From Myxococcus xanthus (lineage in GTDB: Bacteria; Myxococcota; Myxococcia; Myxococcales; Myxococcaceae): a stretch of 64,000 nt of DNA. The position numbers and the translations under genes are program-made. A model generated the notes under the pieces. That model ran no database searches. It had not been told where the DNA came from and saw nothing but the letters and a program-made list of their open reading frames with translations. Of this stretch, positions 17,774 through 26,971 are shown piece after piece. The DNA lies in the NCBI RefSeq assembly GCF_013116825.1, contig NZ_JABFNS010000010.1, positions 30,931-94,930 on the forward strand, in the 5' to 3' direction. The number at the start of each line of letters is the position of its first letter. Position 1 is the first letter of the stretch.

Positions 17774-18772
17774 GTGCGTTCCTACGTTGACGCCTTCTCT
17801 CCGTACTGGCACCCGGTCGCCTTCTCCAGCGAGCTGACGGCCGTTCCGCTCCCCGTGCAGTTGCTGGGGACGGAGCTGGTGCTGTGGCGGACGGGCTCGG
17901 GCGTGGCCGCGACGCACCGGCGATGTGCACACCGGGGCGCCGACCTCAGCCTGGGCGTCGTCACCCCAGAGGGGTTGCGCTGCGGCTTCCATGGCTGGAC
18001 CTACGGCACGGACGGACGTTGTGTGCGGGTGCCGTCACAGCCCGCCGCGCCCATTCCCGCCCGGGCACGCGTCTCCTCCTTCCAGGCCACGGAGCGGTAT
18101 GGCCTCGTCTGGGTCTGCCTGTCCCCGGAGCCCGCCGCGCCGCTGCCGGAGTGGCCGGAGCTGGAGGACGGCGCCCTGGCCACCGTGCCCCTGCCGGTGC
18201 TGGAGTGGGACGTCGCCGCGGGCCGGATGATTGAGGTCGTCCTGGACGTGGCGCACCTGTCCTTCGTGCACGAAGGCACCTTCGGCAACCCGGAGCAGCC
18301 GGAGGTGCCTCCCTATGAAGTGGAGCGGCGCGCCACCGGCGTCGGCGCGCGCATCGTCTATCCGGCGTTGGCTCCGGCGACGGATGGCATGCCGCCCAGG
18401 GTGGATCGCACCACGCTCACCTACGACGTGACGCTGCCCTTCGCCGCGAAGCTGGTCTTCAAGCCCACGCTCTTCTACGTCCACACCGTCTACGCCATCG
18501 CCTCTCCGCTCTCTGAGGAGAAGATGCGGTGCTTCTACTTCGCCTCGTACCACCCCCGGCTGCGCAACCACTTCCCGGACATGTTCGTGAAGAGTGAGCT
18601 GGCCATCCTGGAGCAGGACCGGCGCACGCTGGAGGGCGTGCGTCCCCGGGCCCAGCCCCTGGACTTCGCCAGCGAGGTCCACACGCCCGCAGACCGCCTG
18701 CCCATCGAATACCGCCGGCGCGTCATCGCCCTGCGGCTGGGCAAGCCCGTGGACGGACCCGCCCCGGAATGA
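17774..18772 (+). CDS. Rieske [2Fe-2S] non-heme iron oxygenase
   Basis: 332 residues, the usual size for a single-component terminal oxygenase alpha subunit. The Rieske cluster motif is C51-x-H53 ... C70-x2-H73. The mononuclear iron site is D158-x2-H161-x4-H166 with D282 (in LEQDRRTLEG) as the likely third ligand, so the enzyme looks intact. It should use O2 and electrons to hydroxylate, demethylate or desaturate an unknown substrate. The GTG start lies 5 nt after the peptide gene, and the family N-terminus (YVDAFSPYWHPVA) fits this start. The stop overlaps the next gene as ATGA. No flavin reductase or ferredoxin gene is adjacent; c-type cytochromes are. The substrate could be the upstream peptide or an NRPS product; both are inference. 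Confidence 0.9.
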   Translation: MRSYVDAFSPYWHPVAFSSELTAVPLPVQLLGTELVLWRTGSGVAATHRRCAHRGADLSLGVVTPEGLRCGFHGWTYGTDGRCVRVPSQPAAPIPARARVSSFQATERYGLVWVCLSPEPAAPLPEWPELEDGALATVPLPVLEWDVAAGRMIEVVLDVAHLSFVHEGTFGNPEQPEVPPYEVERRATGVGARIVYPALAPATDGMPPRVDRTTLTYDVTLPFAAKLVFKPTLFYVHTVYAIASPLSEEKMRCFYFASYHPRLRNHFPDMFVKSELAILEQDRRTLEGVRPRAQPLDFASEVHTPADRLPIEYRRRVIALRLGKPVDGPAPE

Positions 18773-19761
18773 GGACCCACACCCCCATGCGCTCCCATCT
18801 CCTGTTCCTGCTGCTGGCGTTGAGCGCCTGCCAGCGCAACGAATCGCCGCCGCCACCCGCGAAGGCTCCGGCCGCCTCCGCGCCGGCACCTCGTGCTGCC
18901 GCCGTCCCGCCCGTCACCGCGTCCGCGGACGCGGCGAAGCTGGAGCGGGGCCGGTACCTCGTGGAGAACGTGCTCGCCTGTGGCTCCTGCCACACGCCGC
19001 GCGACTGGGCTCGGTATGGAGGCCCCGCCTCCGGGCCCGCGCTCTCCGGCGCCTGCTGGGACGACCCGGCCTGGGAGCTGCCCGGTCGCGTCTGCGCGCC
19101 CAACATCACCTCCGATCCCGAGCACGGCATCGGCCGCTGGACGGATGAGGAGCTGATGCGCGCGCTGCGCGACGGCACCGGGCGCGATGGGAAGACGCTC
19201 TTCCCACTCATGCCGTTCCTCCTCTACCGCGAGCTGTCGGACGCGGACGCCCATGCCGTGATTGCCTGGCTGCGTCAGGCCCCGGCCACCCCGCGCGCTT
19301 CGGCCCGCTCGGTCATCCCGGACGAGGTGTACGCGCAGTACAAGGACATGGCGGCGCCCATGAAGACAGCCGTGCCGGAGCCCGCCGCGGATGACGTCTC
19401 TCGCGGTCGCTACCTGGCCACCATGGCGCAGTGCGCCGCGTGTCACGCGGGCATGGACGAGGCGGGCACGCCCTTCGTGGGAGGACGTCCGCTGCCCACG
19501 CCGCACGGCCCGGAAGTCGTCTCCAATCTCACGCCGCATGCACGTGGACTGGGCGCCGTGGACGAAGCGGCCTTCGTCGCCCGCTTCACCGCCTTCAAGG
19601 ACCTGGCACCCGCGCCCGCGCGGGCGGGCCAGGTGAACAAGCTCACCATGCCCTGGGGTTTCTTCGCCGGACTGGCGGAGGCGGACCTCAAGGCCCTCTA
19701 CCGTTACCTGCGCACGGTGCCCGCCGTGGCCCCCGCCGCGCCGTCCGCGTCTGGCAAATGA
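18769..19761 (+). CDS. Di-heme cytochrome c lipoprotein
   Basis: 330 residues. The signal peptide ends in a lipobox LSAC (Cys21), then comes a Pro/Ala-rich tether, then two cytochrome c domains with CGSCH at 71-75 and CAACH at 222-226. It is predicted to sit on the periplasmic face of a membrane as an electron carrier. The ATG overlaps the oxygenase stop (ATGA), indicating translational coupling. An alternative ATG at 18787 with GAGGA 11 nt upstream would keep the same lipobox. The two-domain architecture resembles cytochrome subunits of membrane dehydrogenases. A link to the cytoplasmic-type Rieske oxygenase is suggested only by gene order. Confidence 0.9.
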   Translation: MRTHTPMRSHLLFLLLALSACQRNESPPPPAKAPAASAPAPRAAAVPPVTASADAAKLERGRYLVENVLACGSCHTPRDWARYGGPASGPALSGACWDDPAWELPGRVCAPNITSDPEHGIGRWTDEELMRALRDGTGRDGKTLFPLMPFLLYRELSDADAHAVIAWLRQAPATPRASARSVIPDEVYAQYKDMAAPMKTAVPEPAADDVSRGRYLATMAQCAACHAGMDEAGTPFVGGRPLPTPHGPEVVSNLTPHARGLGAVDEAAFVARFTAFKDLAPAPARAGQVNKLTMPWGFFAGLAEADLKALYRYLRTVPAVAPAAPSASGK

Positions 19762-19866
19762 CCCATTCTGGCGCCACCTGGGAGCGTCCGGTAGACTCCC
19801 AGCGCGTCCCCTGAAAGCCCATCGTTGCGCGCCCTTCCCCCAGGGTCGCGCGTGACGCGTGCCCCC

Positions 19867-21750
19867 ATGAAATCTCTTTTCAAGCGACTGCTCCTGTCCG
19901 TGCTGGTGTGCTCCGCCGGCTGCGACGTCTTCAACATCGGCGACGCCGAAGGGACCCGTGGCCGCGGCGCGAGGGCGTTCGACCCGTATTCGAGCTCGGC
20001 CTCCGGCGCCATCTCCCTGTCCCTGCTGTACTTCAATGGCTGCGCCATCCTGCCCAGCGGTGAGCCGGTGTCGGCCGGCTCGCTGGACCTGCCGGACTAT
20101 CCGGCCACCTGCGAGGCCATGAACAGGATGGGCCAGCAGGTGCCGCCCTCCGCGCGGTTCGAGGTGACGCCGGGCGTCAGCTACTTCATCCGCGAGTTCA
20201 CCGCGGTGGACGCCGTCACCGACGTCCACACCGACTTCAAGAACCAGCACGCCCCGTCCTTCTGGATGCGCAAGGAGTCGCGCTTCAAGGACCTGGACTG
20301 GTCGGGCGTGACGGTGGGCCGGGACGAGTGGACGAACGACTTCGACTCCACCTTCCAGCGCGAGACCTACTACGAGAACGCCGCGTGGATGCGCTCGCTG
20401 GACGACACCTTCCTCATCGAGGTGCTCGACGCGGACGGCGCCGTGCGCACCTCCATGACCTACAGCCGCCGTGACTTCATGGGTGAGAGCGCCACCACGG
20501 GCCGCACGCGCGCCAGCTGGCTGGTGGCGGACCTGGCGCGGCCTCGCTTCCCGGGAGACCCGGAGGTGAGCCTGCTGCCGGACGGCACCGAGCCCACCTA
20601 CAAGACGATGGTGAAGGCGTCCTTCTCCGGCGCCACCAACCCGTTCAAGACGCTGACCATGCCGCAGCTCTCCGGCGAGGGACTCATCCGCGTCACCTGG
20701 AGCCTGCTGCCCCTCAAGCCCTTCCTCTTCCCCATCGTCTTCACCCCCGAGGCGGAGCGTCCGGCCACCTGCTACCGGCTGGATGAGAGCGGGCTGGCCA
20801 CCGACGAACAGGTGCCTTGTGGCTTCGGCCTGACGCAGGCGGTGCGCGTCAACCGCCCGGCCAACGGCAGCTACTTCATGCCCGGTGACTCGGTGGACTT
20901 CATGGTGTCGCTGCGCGACGGGGACGGCAACGGCCTGCATCCGCGCAACCGGATGCCCAGCTACAACGAGTACATGGGCGAGTCCTCCAACGGCCTCGCG
21001 TACTTCAACGAGGAGATGCTGCTGACCTACCGCGAGGCCAGCTCCTCGGAGTCCGGCTTCAAGGTGGTGGGCCCGCTGCAGGACCTGCAGGTGTCGCGCG
21101 GCTCCTACACGCTGCCGTACTTCTCCTTCCCGCTCTTCAGCGAGCCGCACTTCTACCTGCCGCCCGGCTCCCACCAACTCGCGGGCGGCGGTGATGCCCA
21201 GCCGCCCACGCACTACACGGTGACGCTGCCGCCGAACGCGAAGGCGGGCACCTACGCCATCATCCTCAAGGGGCACCGCACCTTCATGGGCGAGCGCCTC
21301 AACCGGCTGGACCCCTTCTTCTTCCAGGTGGGCCAGGCCCAGCCCACCACGTACCCGGGCCGCGTCGGCAACTGCCAGGTGTGCCACAACGGGGTGAACT
21401 CGCTCTCCAACGTGCACCACGGCATGTCCGTGGACCACGTGGAGGCGTGCAAGACGTGCCACATCGAGGAGGGCTACGGCTACCTGCCGGACGTCATCCA
21501 CCGCATCCACAACAGCTCGCGCAAGTACAACCAGAACAAGGGTGACTGCACCATGTGTCACCTGACGCGGGAGAGCACGCTGTGGCCCAGCCTGATGAAC
21601 TGCAATGGCTGCCACGTGGCGTCGCACGGCACGGAGTACTTCGACCTTCGCTTCGAGCCCATGCAGAACACGCCCAACGGTTACGGCAACTGCGCCGAAT
21701 CGTGCCACGTCGCCACGCCGCCGGCCGAGCACATCCTCCCGCCCCGCTGA
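19867..21750 (+). CDS. Five-heme c-type cytochrome lipoprotein
   Basis: 627 residues. MKSLFKRLLLSVLVCSAGC is a lipoprotein signal with the lipobox Cys at 19. About 480 residues without heme motifs (mostly beta-rich) precede a C-terminal heme block: CQVCH (503), CKTCH (528), CTMCH (561), CNGCH (579) and an atypical CAESCH with a CxxxCH spacing (609). A heme-free beta domain followed by a clustered multiheme domain recalls OmcA/MtrC-type outer-surface cytochromes, but with half as many hemes. The ATG start is preferred over an in-frame TTG 42 nt upstream because the signal peptide begins there. It follows the di-heme gene by 105 bp and precedes the next lipoprotein by 17 bp, so they form one operon. 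Confidence 0.88.
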   Translation: MKSLFKRLLLSVLVCSAGCDVFNIGDAEGTRGRGARAFDPYSSSASGAISLSLLYFNGCAILPSGEPVSAGSLDLPDYPATCEAMNRMGQQVPPSARFEVTPGVSYFIREFTAVDAVTDVHTDFKNQHAPSFWMRKESRFKDLDWSGVTVGRDEWTNDFDSTFQRETYYENAAWMRSLDDTFLIEVLDADGAVRTSMTYSRRDFMGESATTGRTRASWLVADLARPRFPGDPEVSLLPDGTEPTYKTMVKASFSGATNPFKTLTMPQLSGEGLIRVTWSLLPLKPFLFPIVFTPEAERPATCYRLDESGLATDEQVPCGFGLTQAVRVNRPANGSYFMPGDSVDFMVSLRDGDGNGLHPRNRMPSYNEYMGESSNGLAYFNEEMLLTYREASSSESGFKVVGPLQDLQVSRGSYTLPYFSFPLFSEPHFYLPPGSHQLAGGGDAQPPTHYTVTLPPNAKAGTYAIILKGHRTFMGERLNRLDPFFFQVGQAQPTTYPGRVGNCQVCHNGVNSLSNVHHGMSVDHVEACKTCHIEEGYGYLPDVIHRIHNSSRKYNQNKGDCTMCHLTRESTLWPSLMNCNGCHVASHGTEYFDLRFEPMQNTPNGYGNCAESCHVATPPAEHILPPR

Positions 21751-21767
21751 GCCCTCAGAGGAACGCC

Positions 21768-22865
21768 ATGAAGGTTCGCTCTCTCATTGCCTCGACCCTG
21801 TCCGCCGCCGTGCTGAGCGCGTGCGCTGATAGCAGCGCACCGCCTCCGCCCAAGCTGGACGCCGAGGCGCCCTACACCGACCTGCCCGCCCGGCGGGTAC
21901 CCGTCTCCGGCGTCGTCTTCGATCCGGAGGCGATGTTCTATACCTTCGTCATGTGGCCGCCCGACCCGGAGGACCCGGATGCCGGACCGCCGCTGCCGGC
22001 GCTGCTGTATGGCATGCCCACGGTGATGCGCGCGTCCGTGTGGGGCGCGCAGGTCAGCATGGTGGGGCCCACCGGCGAGGTGGTCGACACCAGCGGCCCC
22101 GCGATGCCGCCCTGGGGCAACTTCCAGACGGAGGGCATTCCCTCCGACCCGACGGTGCCGTACCTCATGCGCGCCGAGCCCGCGCCCGGGCTCTCCGTGG
22201 GGGCCGCCGACATGTTCCCGGAGGAGGAGGGCCACGCGCCCATCCCCGCGGGGCCGTACTACGCCACCACCAGCCTGCGGCCCATCGCGGCCACCGGGAC
22301 GCAGTGCCTCATCCAGTCGCCGGCCATCGTGGGCGAGGCAGGCGCGCTCGGCGCGCTGGCGCAGGTGATTTCCGAGGAGACGGGGACGTCCGTCTCCCCG
22401 GCCAGCCTGGCGGATGCCTCGTCGGGCCGCTCGGTGGCGCTGCTGTGGGTCTACTCGCCCAGCCCGGTGCTGGACGCGTTCCTGTTCCCCAGCGGTGACA
22501 TCGCGGCGGAGACGACGGCGGGCACGCTGTACGCCATTGACTGGGCGCCGCCGGGCTCGTTCCCGGGCCAGACGGAGATGGGCTACTTCGCCATCCCCGC
22601 CGGCATGAGCAGCCTGGGCTACTACGCCCTGGTGGTGCAACCGGGCGCCCCGAGCGCGCTGACGGTGAGCTTCGTGGACACCCTGGAGGACGAGGAGGAG
22701 GGCCGGCCCTGGGAGGTGCCTCCCTTCTTCGTCGAGGGCCTGCCGCCGGGCGTGTCCTTCACGCGCCTGTTCGCCATGGAGGCCTCGCCGCCCGAGGAGG
22801 AGAACCCCTACGAGGAGCCCGCGCCGCCGCCGGACTTCGGCTTCCTCTGCTACCCGGAGGGGTGA
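21768..22865 (+). CDS. Lipoprotein of unknown function in the cytochrome operon
   Basis: 365 residues; no family recognised. The signal peptide ends in LSAC (lipobox). The mature part is Pro/Glu/Asp-rich, contains only a few Cys and no heme motif, and looks mainly beta. The C-terminus is acidic (EEENPYEEPAPPPD). SD AGAGGA lies 5 nt before the ATG and 17 bp separate it from the five-heme cytochrome gene, so it is the last gene of the operon. It converges with the TldD-like gene 22 bp away. It may be a structural partner of the surface cytochrome; this is inference from context. Confidence 0.8.
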   Translation: MKVRSLIASTLSAAVLSACADSSAPPPPKLDAEAPYTDLPARRVPVSGVVFDPEAMFYTFVMWPPDPEDPDAGPPLPALLYGMPTVMRASVWGAQVSMVGPTGEVVDTSGPAMPPWGNFQTEGIPSDPTVPYLMRAEPAPGLSVGAADMFPEEEGHAPIPAGPYYATTSLRPIAATGTQCLIQSPAIVGEAGALGALAQVISEETGTSVSPASLADASSGRSVALLWVYSPSPVLDAFLFPSGDIAAETTAGTLYAIDWAPPGSFPGQTEMGYFAIPAGMSSLGYYALVVQPGAPSALTVSFVDTLEDEEEGRPWEVPPFFVEGLPPGVSFTRLFAMEASPPEEENPYEEPAPPPDFGFLCYPEG

Positions 22866-22887
22866 CGCACCCTGGCGCCCACGGCGC

Positions 22888-24222
22888 TCACCGCGAGGGC
22901 TCCACCGCGAGCCCGCGGAAGCGCACCGTGGGCTGCCCGAAGGACACCGGAAGCGGGCCGTGGTCCAGCTTCCGGCAGCCGCGCGTGGCGAAGAGGTTCT
23001 TCGTGTCAGCGCCCACCGCGTCGATGGCGGCCAGCGCCTCCAGCCCGTTGCCCCGGAGGATGCCGGGGCCCACGCGGCGCCCAGGCCGTCCGTTTCGAAT
23101 CTCCCGCGCCTCCACGATGTAGAAGCTGAAGTCGCCCGACAGCAGGTCCATCTGCCGGGGCGTGAGGTGCTGCACCAGCAGCCCGTGCGGAATGTCCGCC
23201 ATCAGCGCCTCCAGGTGCCCCTGGTGCGCGTCCACGCGCGTGTGGGCCATGCGAGGCAGGGGCGGGTGCCGGTAGCTGACGCGCCGCCCGTGTCCGTTGG
23301 GCACGCGGCCCAGCGCGGCGGCGCTGCGAGCATCCAGCAGGGGCGCGTCCACCCGGCCCTCGCGGATGAGTGTCACCGGGCGCGCGGCGTGGCCTTCATC
23401 GTCCCAGGCGAAGCCGAGCGCGCCGTGGCCATCCGTCGGGTCGTCCGAGACGCTGAGGTGCGCACCAGCCACCTGCTGCCCCAGCCTCCGCGCCAGGTAT
23501 GAGCCGCCGCGCGCGACGACGTCTCCCTCCAGGGGATGTCCGCACACCTCGTGGAAGAAGCAGCCGGAGGCGGCGCCCGGTGGAAAGACGATGGGCAGCA
23601 CGTCGCGGGGGCAGGGCACCATGGGCGTCGTGTCCCGCAGCTCCCGCGCCATGCCCTCCACGAGCGCCTCCAACGAGGGCAGCGCGGTGCGTGCCCCGGT
23701 GACGTCCGGCCAGGCGGCGCAGCGCCACAGCTCCGCCATGCCCGCGCCGGTGTCGTGGAAGGCCTTCACTTCGAGCAGGGCATGGCGCTGGTGGTCTTCT
23801 CTCTGGTGCGCGTCGCTGGTGGACAGCGTGCGCCGCTCCACTTCGCGCAGCAGCACGTCCAGGTGCTGGGCGCCCGCCGCCCGCGCTGTCGCCTCCAGTT
23901 GGCGGACGAGCGACACCCTGGCCTCCGCGTCGCTCGCGAGCTGGGGCTCGGCGTCGAACAGGGGGCGGGCCTGGTGTGCCAGCGCCTCCGGCATGAGGCC
24001 GTGCTTCCATCGGGGGCTGGCCACCTGGGCCCATTGCCAGGTCATCTTGTCCGGGGTGGCCTGTCCCATGGACCAGCCCTGGTCGAGCACGGGGGGGATG
24101 ACGCGGAGCCCGGAACGCTGGAGGAGGACCTCGGTGACTTCGCGCCGCTCCACGAACCAATCCAAGCGAGTGTCCTCCGGCCGGGCACCACGCGGGCTGG
24201 CCGTGGCGTCGGTGACGCCCAC
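22888..24222 (-). CDS. TldD-like zinc metalloprotease subunit
   Basis: 444 residues. HEVCGH at 224-229 is the HExxxH zinc motif of TldD (usually HEAVGH), followed by the family-typical LEGD and by DDPTDGHGALGFAWDDEG and SFGQPTVRF segments. A conserved Cys (TRGCRKL) near the C-terminus can be the third metal ligand. TldD works with TldE/PmbA as a heterodimer that trims unfolded peptides, including leader peptides of microcin B17-type products. The start is a GTG with a poor SD; no other start fits before an in-frame stop. It is divergent from the TldE-like gene across about 200 bp and convergent with the peptide/Rieske operon. Confidence 0.88.
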   Translation of the reverse strand: MGVTDATASPRGARPEDTRLDWFVERREVTEVLLQRSGLRVIPPVLDQGWSMGQATPDKMTWQWAQVASPRWKHGLMPEALAHQARPLFDAEPQLASDAEARVSLVRQLEATARAAGAQHLDVLLREVERRTLSTSDAHQREDHQRHALLEVKAFHDTGAGMAELWRCAAWPDVTGARTALPSLEALVEGMARELRDTTPMVPCPRDVLPIVFPPGAASGCFFHEVCGHPLEGDVVARGGSYLARRLGQQVAGAHLSVSDDPTDGHGALGFAWDDEGHAARPVTLIREGRVDAPLLDARSAAALGRVPNGHGRRVSYRHPPLPRMAHTRVDAHQGHLEALMADIPHGLLVQHLTPRQMDLLSGDFSFYIVEAREIRNGRPGRRVGPGILRGNGLEALAAIDAVGADTKNLFATRGCRKLDHGPLPVSFGQPTVRFRGLAVEPSR

Positions 24223-24422
24223 CGTGAAACGGCGGGCACAGGTTCAGGAGCATACGCCAGACGGCGGGGCGGACCCATGCACGCGCCTGGATTGCGTGCA
24301 CGCACGGACGGACGGTTGAACCACCGATGCGGACTCCGCGCGACGACGCGGAGCGCCCCCACGCGAGGATGGAGACCGGTATCCTCGCGAGCAGTCCCAG
24401 CGTGTGTCGGCGGAGGCAGTGG

Positions 24423-25805
24423 ATGCGGGGCGGTTCCGGTTCCGAGGAGGACAGCGGGGTGGCGGCATTTGCGGGCCTTCAGCCTCGCGAATGGCTGACG
24501 TCCGCTGGCGAAGCGCTGGAGTCCTTCACGCGGCACCACGCACCCTCGCAGGCCGAGCTGTTCCTCGCCGCGGAGCGCAGGCTGTCGTTCGAATACGACG
24601 CGGGGACGGGGCGCTCCATCGTCAACCAGGGGGCGGCCCTGGATGCCATGGCGCGCGTGAGCTGGGACGCGCGGCAGGGGATGCAGACCGCGCCGGTGGG
24701 TGAGGCAGGCGCGCTGCCGCTGCTCCTGGAGCGCACCGCGAGGCAGGCCACTTCAGGACGTGCGAGTCCGCTGCCAGCGCTGCCACCTCAGAGCGGTTCC
24801 CCGAGTGTCTCGAGCCCTCCTCCGCTCCAGCCGGAGCGCGCGGCGCGCCGGATGAGACACTTCATCGAGACCGCCGTGCCTCCTGGCAGCGTCGTGCAGG
24901 CCGCGCTGCTCACCCAGGTGTCCACGTGGCGCGCGCTGGTGCGCGCGAGTGGCGCGCGCCGTGCTCGAACGGAATGGCGCGAGGAACTGTTCGTGCGCTG
25001 TGAGACGCCACGAGGCGCCGTGGTGGACGCGGTGGCGTTTCCCGAAACAGCGGAGGACGACACGGTCATCGCTCCGCTGCGCCATCGACTCGCGGAGGCG
25101 GTGGAAGCCCTCACGGGCCCCGCGGAGTCGCTGGACCGCGACCTCCCCCTGGTGCTGCGGCCGGCGGTGGCCGCGCCGCTCGCGGCGGGGCTCATCTGGT
25201 TGCTGCGGGGCGACGTGGCCGCGGCCACACCCGCGCTGGCCCGGGCCGTGGGGCGCAAGTTGTTCCCCTCGGTCCTGAGCGTGGTGGACGACCCGAACCA
25301 CCCCACGGGCACGCGGCGCGTATCCATGGATGACGAAGGACTCTCCACGGACACGCTGTCGCTGGTCGACGCGGGCGTGCTGCGAGGCTTCCTTCACGCC
25401 TCCGACACCGCATCGCGGCTCGGCGCGCCGCTCAACGGGCGCGGCTTCCGCACCACCATGTCACCACCCACGCCCGAAGCCGTGAATCCCTTCCTCGTGC
25501 CTGGGGGGCTTGCCGTGCTCCCCGCGCACTACACGGAACTCGTCGCGCGCGTGGAGACCTTCACCACCATGCCGCGCCCCGGAACCGTTACGTTGGTGGC
25601 GGGCGGCTGGGAGGTGCGCGACGGCCGTCGCGTGCGCCGCATTGCTCCGGTGGAACTGGAACTCCCCGTGCTGGAGACCTTCCGCGCGCTGCGCGGTGTG
25701 GGGACGGACCTGACCTTCTTCCCCACCGCCGAGGGCTGTGGCACGCCGACGCTCGTCTTTCCGCCCCTGCTGGCGGGTGCCCAGGGAGGGCAGGCGGCCA
25801 GGTGA
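24423..25805 (+). CDS. TldE/PmbA-like metalloprotease partner
   Basis: 460 residues from the ATG preceded by GGAGG at 6 nt. Longer in-frame starts at 24327 and 24369 lack an SD and add an Arg-rich, non-coding-looking stretch. The C-terminal half follows the TldE/PmbA pattern: a PSVLSVVDDPNHP segment, a DDEG turn, LVDAGVLRGFLHA and a final GCGTPTLVF. No HExxxH motif is present, as expected for the non-catalytic partner of TldD. The N-terminal half is divergent. The partner TldD-like gene lies divergently upstream, so the two probably share a promoter region and form one protease. Confidence 0.82.
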   Translation: MRGGSGSEEDSGVAAFAGLQPREWLTSAGEALESFTRHHAPSQAELFLAAERRLSFEYDAGTGRSIVNQGAALDAMARVSWDARQGMQTAPVGEAGALPLLLERTARQATSGRASPLPALPPQSGSPSVSSPPPLQPERAARRMRHFIETAVPPGSVVQAALLTQVSTWRALVRASGARRARTEWREELFVRCETPRGAVVDAVAFPETAEDDTVIAPLRHRLAEAVEALTGPAESLDRDLPLVLRPAVAAPLAAGLIWLLRGDVAAATPALARAVGRKLFPSVLSVVDDPNHPTGTRRVSMDDEGLSTDTLSLVDAGVLRGFLHASDTASRLGAPLNGRGFRTTMSPPTPEAVNPFLVPGGLAVLPAHYTELVARVETFTTMPRPGTVTLVAGGWEVRDGRRVRRIAPVELELPVLETFRALRGVGTDLTFFPTAEGCGTPTLVFPPLLAGAQGGQAAR

Positions 25806-25975
25806 AGTCCACGTCCCCGGGGAGGCGGCGCGGGGCCAGCCAGGCGGCGCCAGCCCGCCTGCCCTGCGAGCAGGACGCGCGCGGTCTCCGAATCCGGTGC
25901 ATGCTGCGCGCACGACGCTGGGCCGCCGGTACGAGGCCCCCGGGCCCAGGGAGGCGGCGTCACGGGAGGACACGG

Positions 25976-26620
25976 ATGTCGGGTCAGTCGCTGGCGGCGA
26001 AGATGCTGGAAGGGGCGCGGGAGTGGGCGAAGCGATTGCCGAATGCGCTCGCCAACGACATGGCGGTGGACGTGAGCCGCAAGCGGGTGCGCCTGTCGCA
26101 TGCGCGCGTGGAGACCGTGGTGCGCCAGCTGCTGGCCCGGCTGAAGAACTTCGAGTTGCGGGAGTGGTCCGCGCGGGAGAACGTCTATGACGTCCGCTTC
26201 TCCGTGCACGGCTGGAAGCTGCGCGTGGAGACGGCGCTGGAGCGCGTGGAGCTGGCCTCCGGGCGCTACCGGCTGTGGTTGAAGACGCCGGGCGTGGTGG
26301 AACTGGAGGAGTCCCGCACGGCTTCGTCGCTGATGATGGGCGTACTTCGCGCGGGGGCGGGCCGGGCCGCGATGCGGGTGTTGGCGGAGCGGCTGCTGCC
26401 CCCCGGCATTCGTTGGGACGGTCAGGTGTTACAAGTGGAAGGGCCGTTGCCCGAAGAGGGCGTACTGCCCGCCCGGCTGTTCGACTCGGCCTCCCTGGCC
26501 ATGACCGCCGAGCACCAATCCGAGGGCTTGTGGCTGGCCGCCGAGGCCTGGCCCGGGCTCATGGACCTGCTCCAGGTGGTGTTTGGCACGGAACTTCCGC
26601 GCACGCCCCCCGGCGCCTAG
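25976..26620 (+). CDS. Hypothetical protein
   Basis: 214 residues with no recognised family. The ATG has GGGAGGA 5 nt upstream; longer in-frame starts are Arg/Pro-rich and look non-coding. There is no signal peptide or membrane span. The protein is predicted mixed alpha/beta, with an amphipathic N-terminus (SLAAKMLEGAREWAKRLP) and a motif-poor body ending near WPGLMDLLQVVFG. It lies 170 bp after the TldE-like gene, so co-transcription is possible but not shown. Confidence 0.7.
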   Translation: MSGQSLAAKMLEGAREWAKRLPNALANDMAVDVSRKRVRLSHARVETVVRQLLARLKNFELREWSARENVYDVRFSVHGWKLRVETALERVELASGRYRLWLKTPGVVELEESRTASSLMMGVLRAGAGRAAMRVLAERLLPPGIRWDGQVLQVEGPLPEEGVLPARLFDSASLAMTAEHQSEGLWLAAEAWPGLMDLLQVVFGTELPRTPPGA

Positions 26621-26971
26621 CGGGCCAGGCCAGGAAATCAGCGCCTGGCTGCTCCTCGTTCCGGGAGGGCGGGGGGCCAGTGGTGTCCAGGAATGTGCCC
26701 TCCAGGGCGCTCCCCAGGGGCCGCGGGCGCCCCCACATTGAAGGAACGTCCGGCGATGAAGGGGCGTCAGACGATTTTCGGGGCGTGGTGCCACGAGTCA
26801 AGGGGCTGGAATTCTTCGGTTCTACGCCACGTTTCCTTCACGCGGCGAACAGCCGGTGGAGATTCGGGGCCTTCCACATTCGACATTGGCCCCTCGACAG
26901 GCTAGAGGCTGCCTGTCCCGCTCTATGGGACGGGCCGCGATCTCGCGCCGCACGCAGAAAGAAGAAGAAAC
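26621..26971. other. Intergenic region upstream of the cold-shock gene
   Basis: No convincing gene. A 6-bp hairpin (GCCAGG 26629-26634 / CCTGGC 26644-26649) just after the preceding stop may help termination. The last 150 bp probably hold the promoter and 5' leader of the cold-shock gene, whose SD is the purine-rich run AGAAAGAAGAAG. I could not place a reliable -35/-10 pair. Confidence 0.4.

Noticed and set aside
18535..21732. Minus-strand frame of over 1000 codons antisense to the Rieske/cytochrome genes
   Set aside because: The plus strand here has heme motifs, lipoboxes and coupled starts; the minus frame is Arg/Val/His-rich without a domain.
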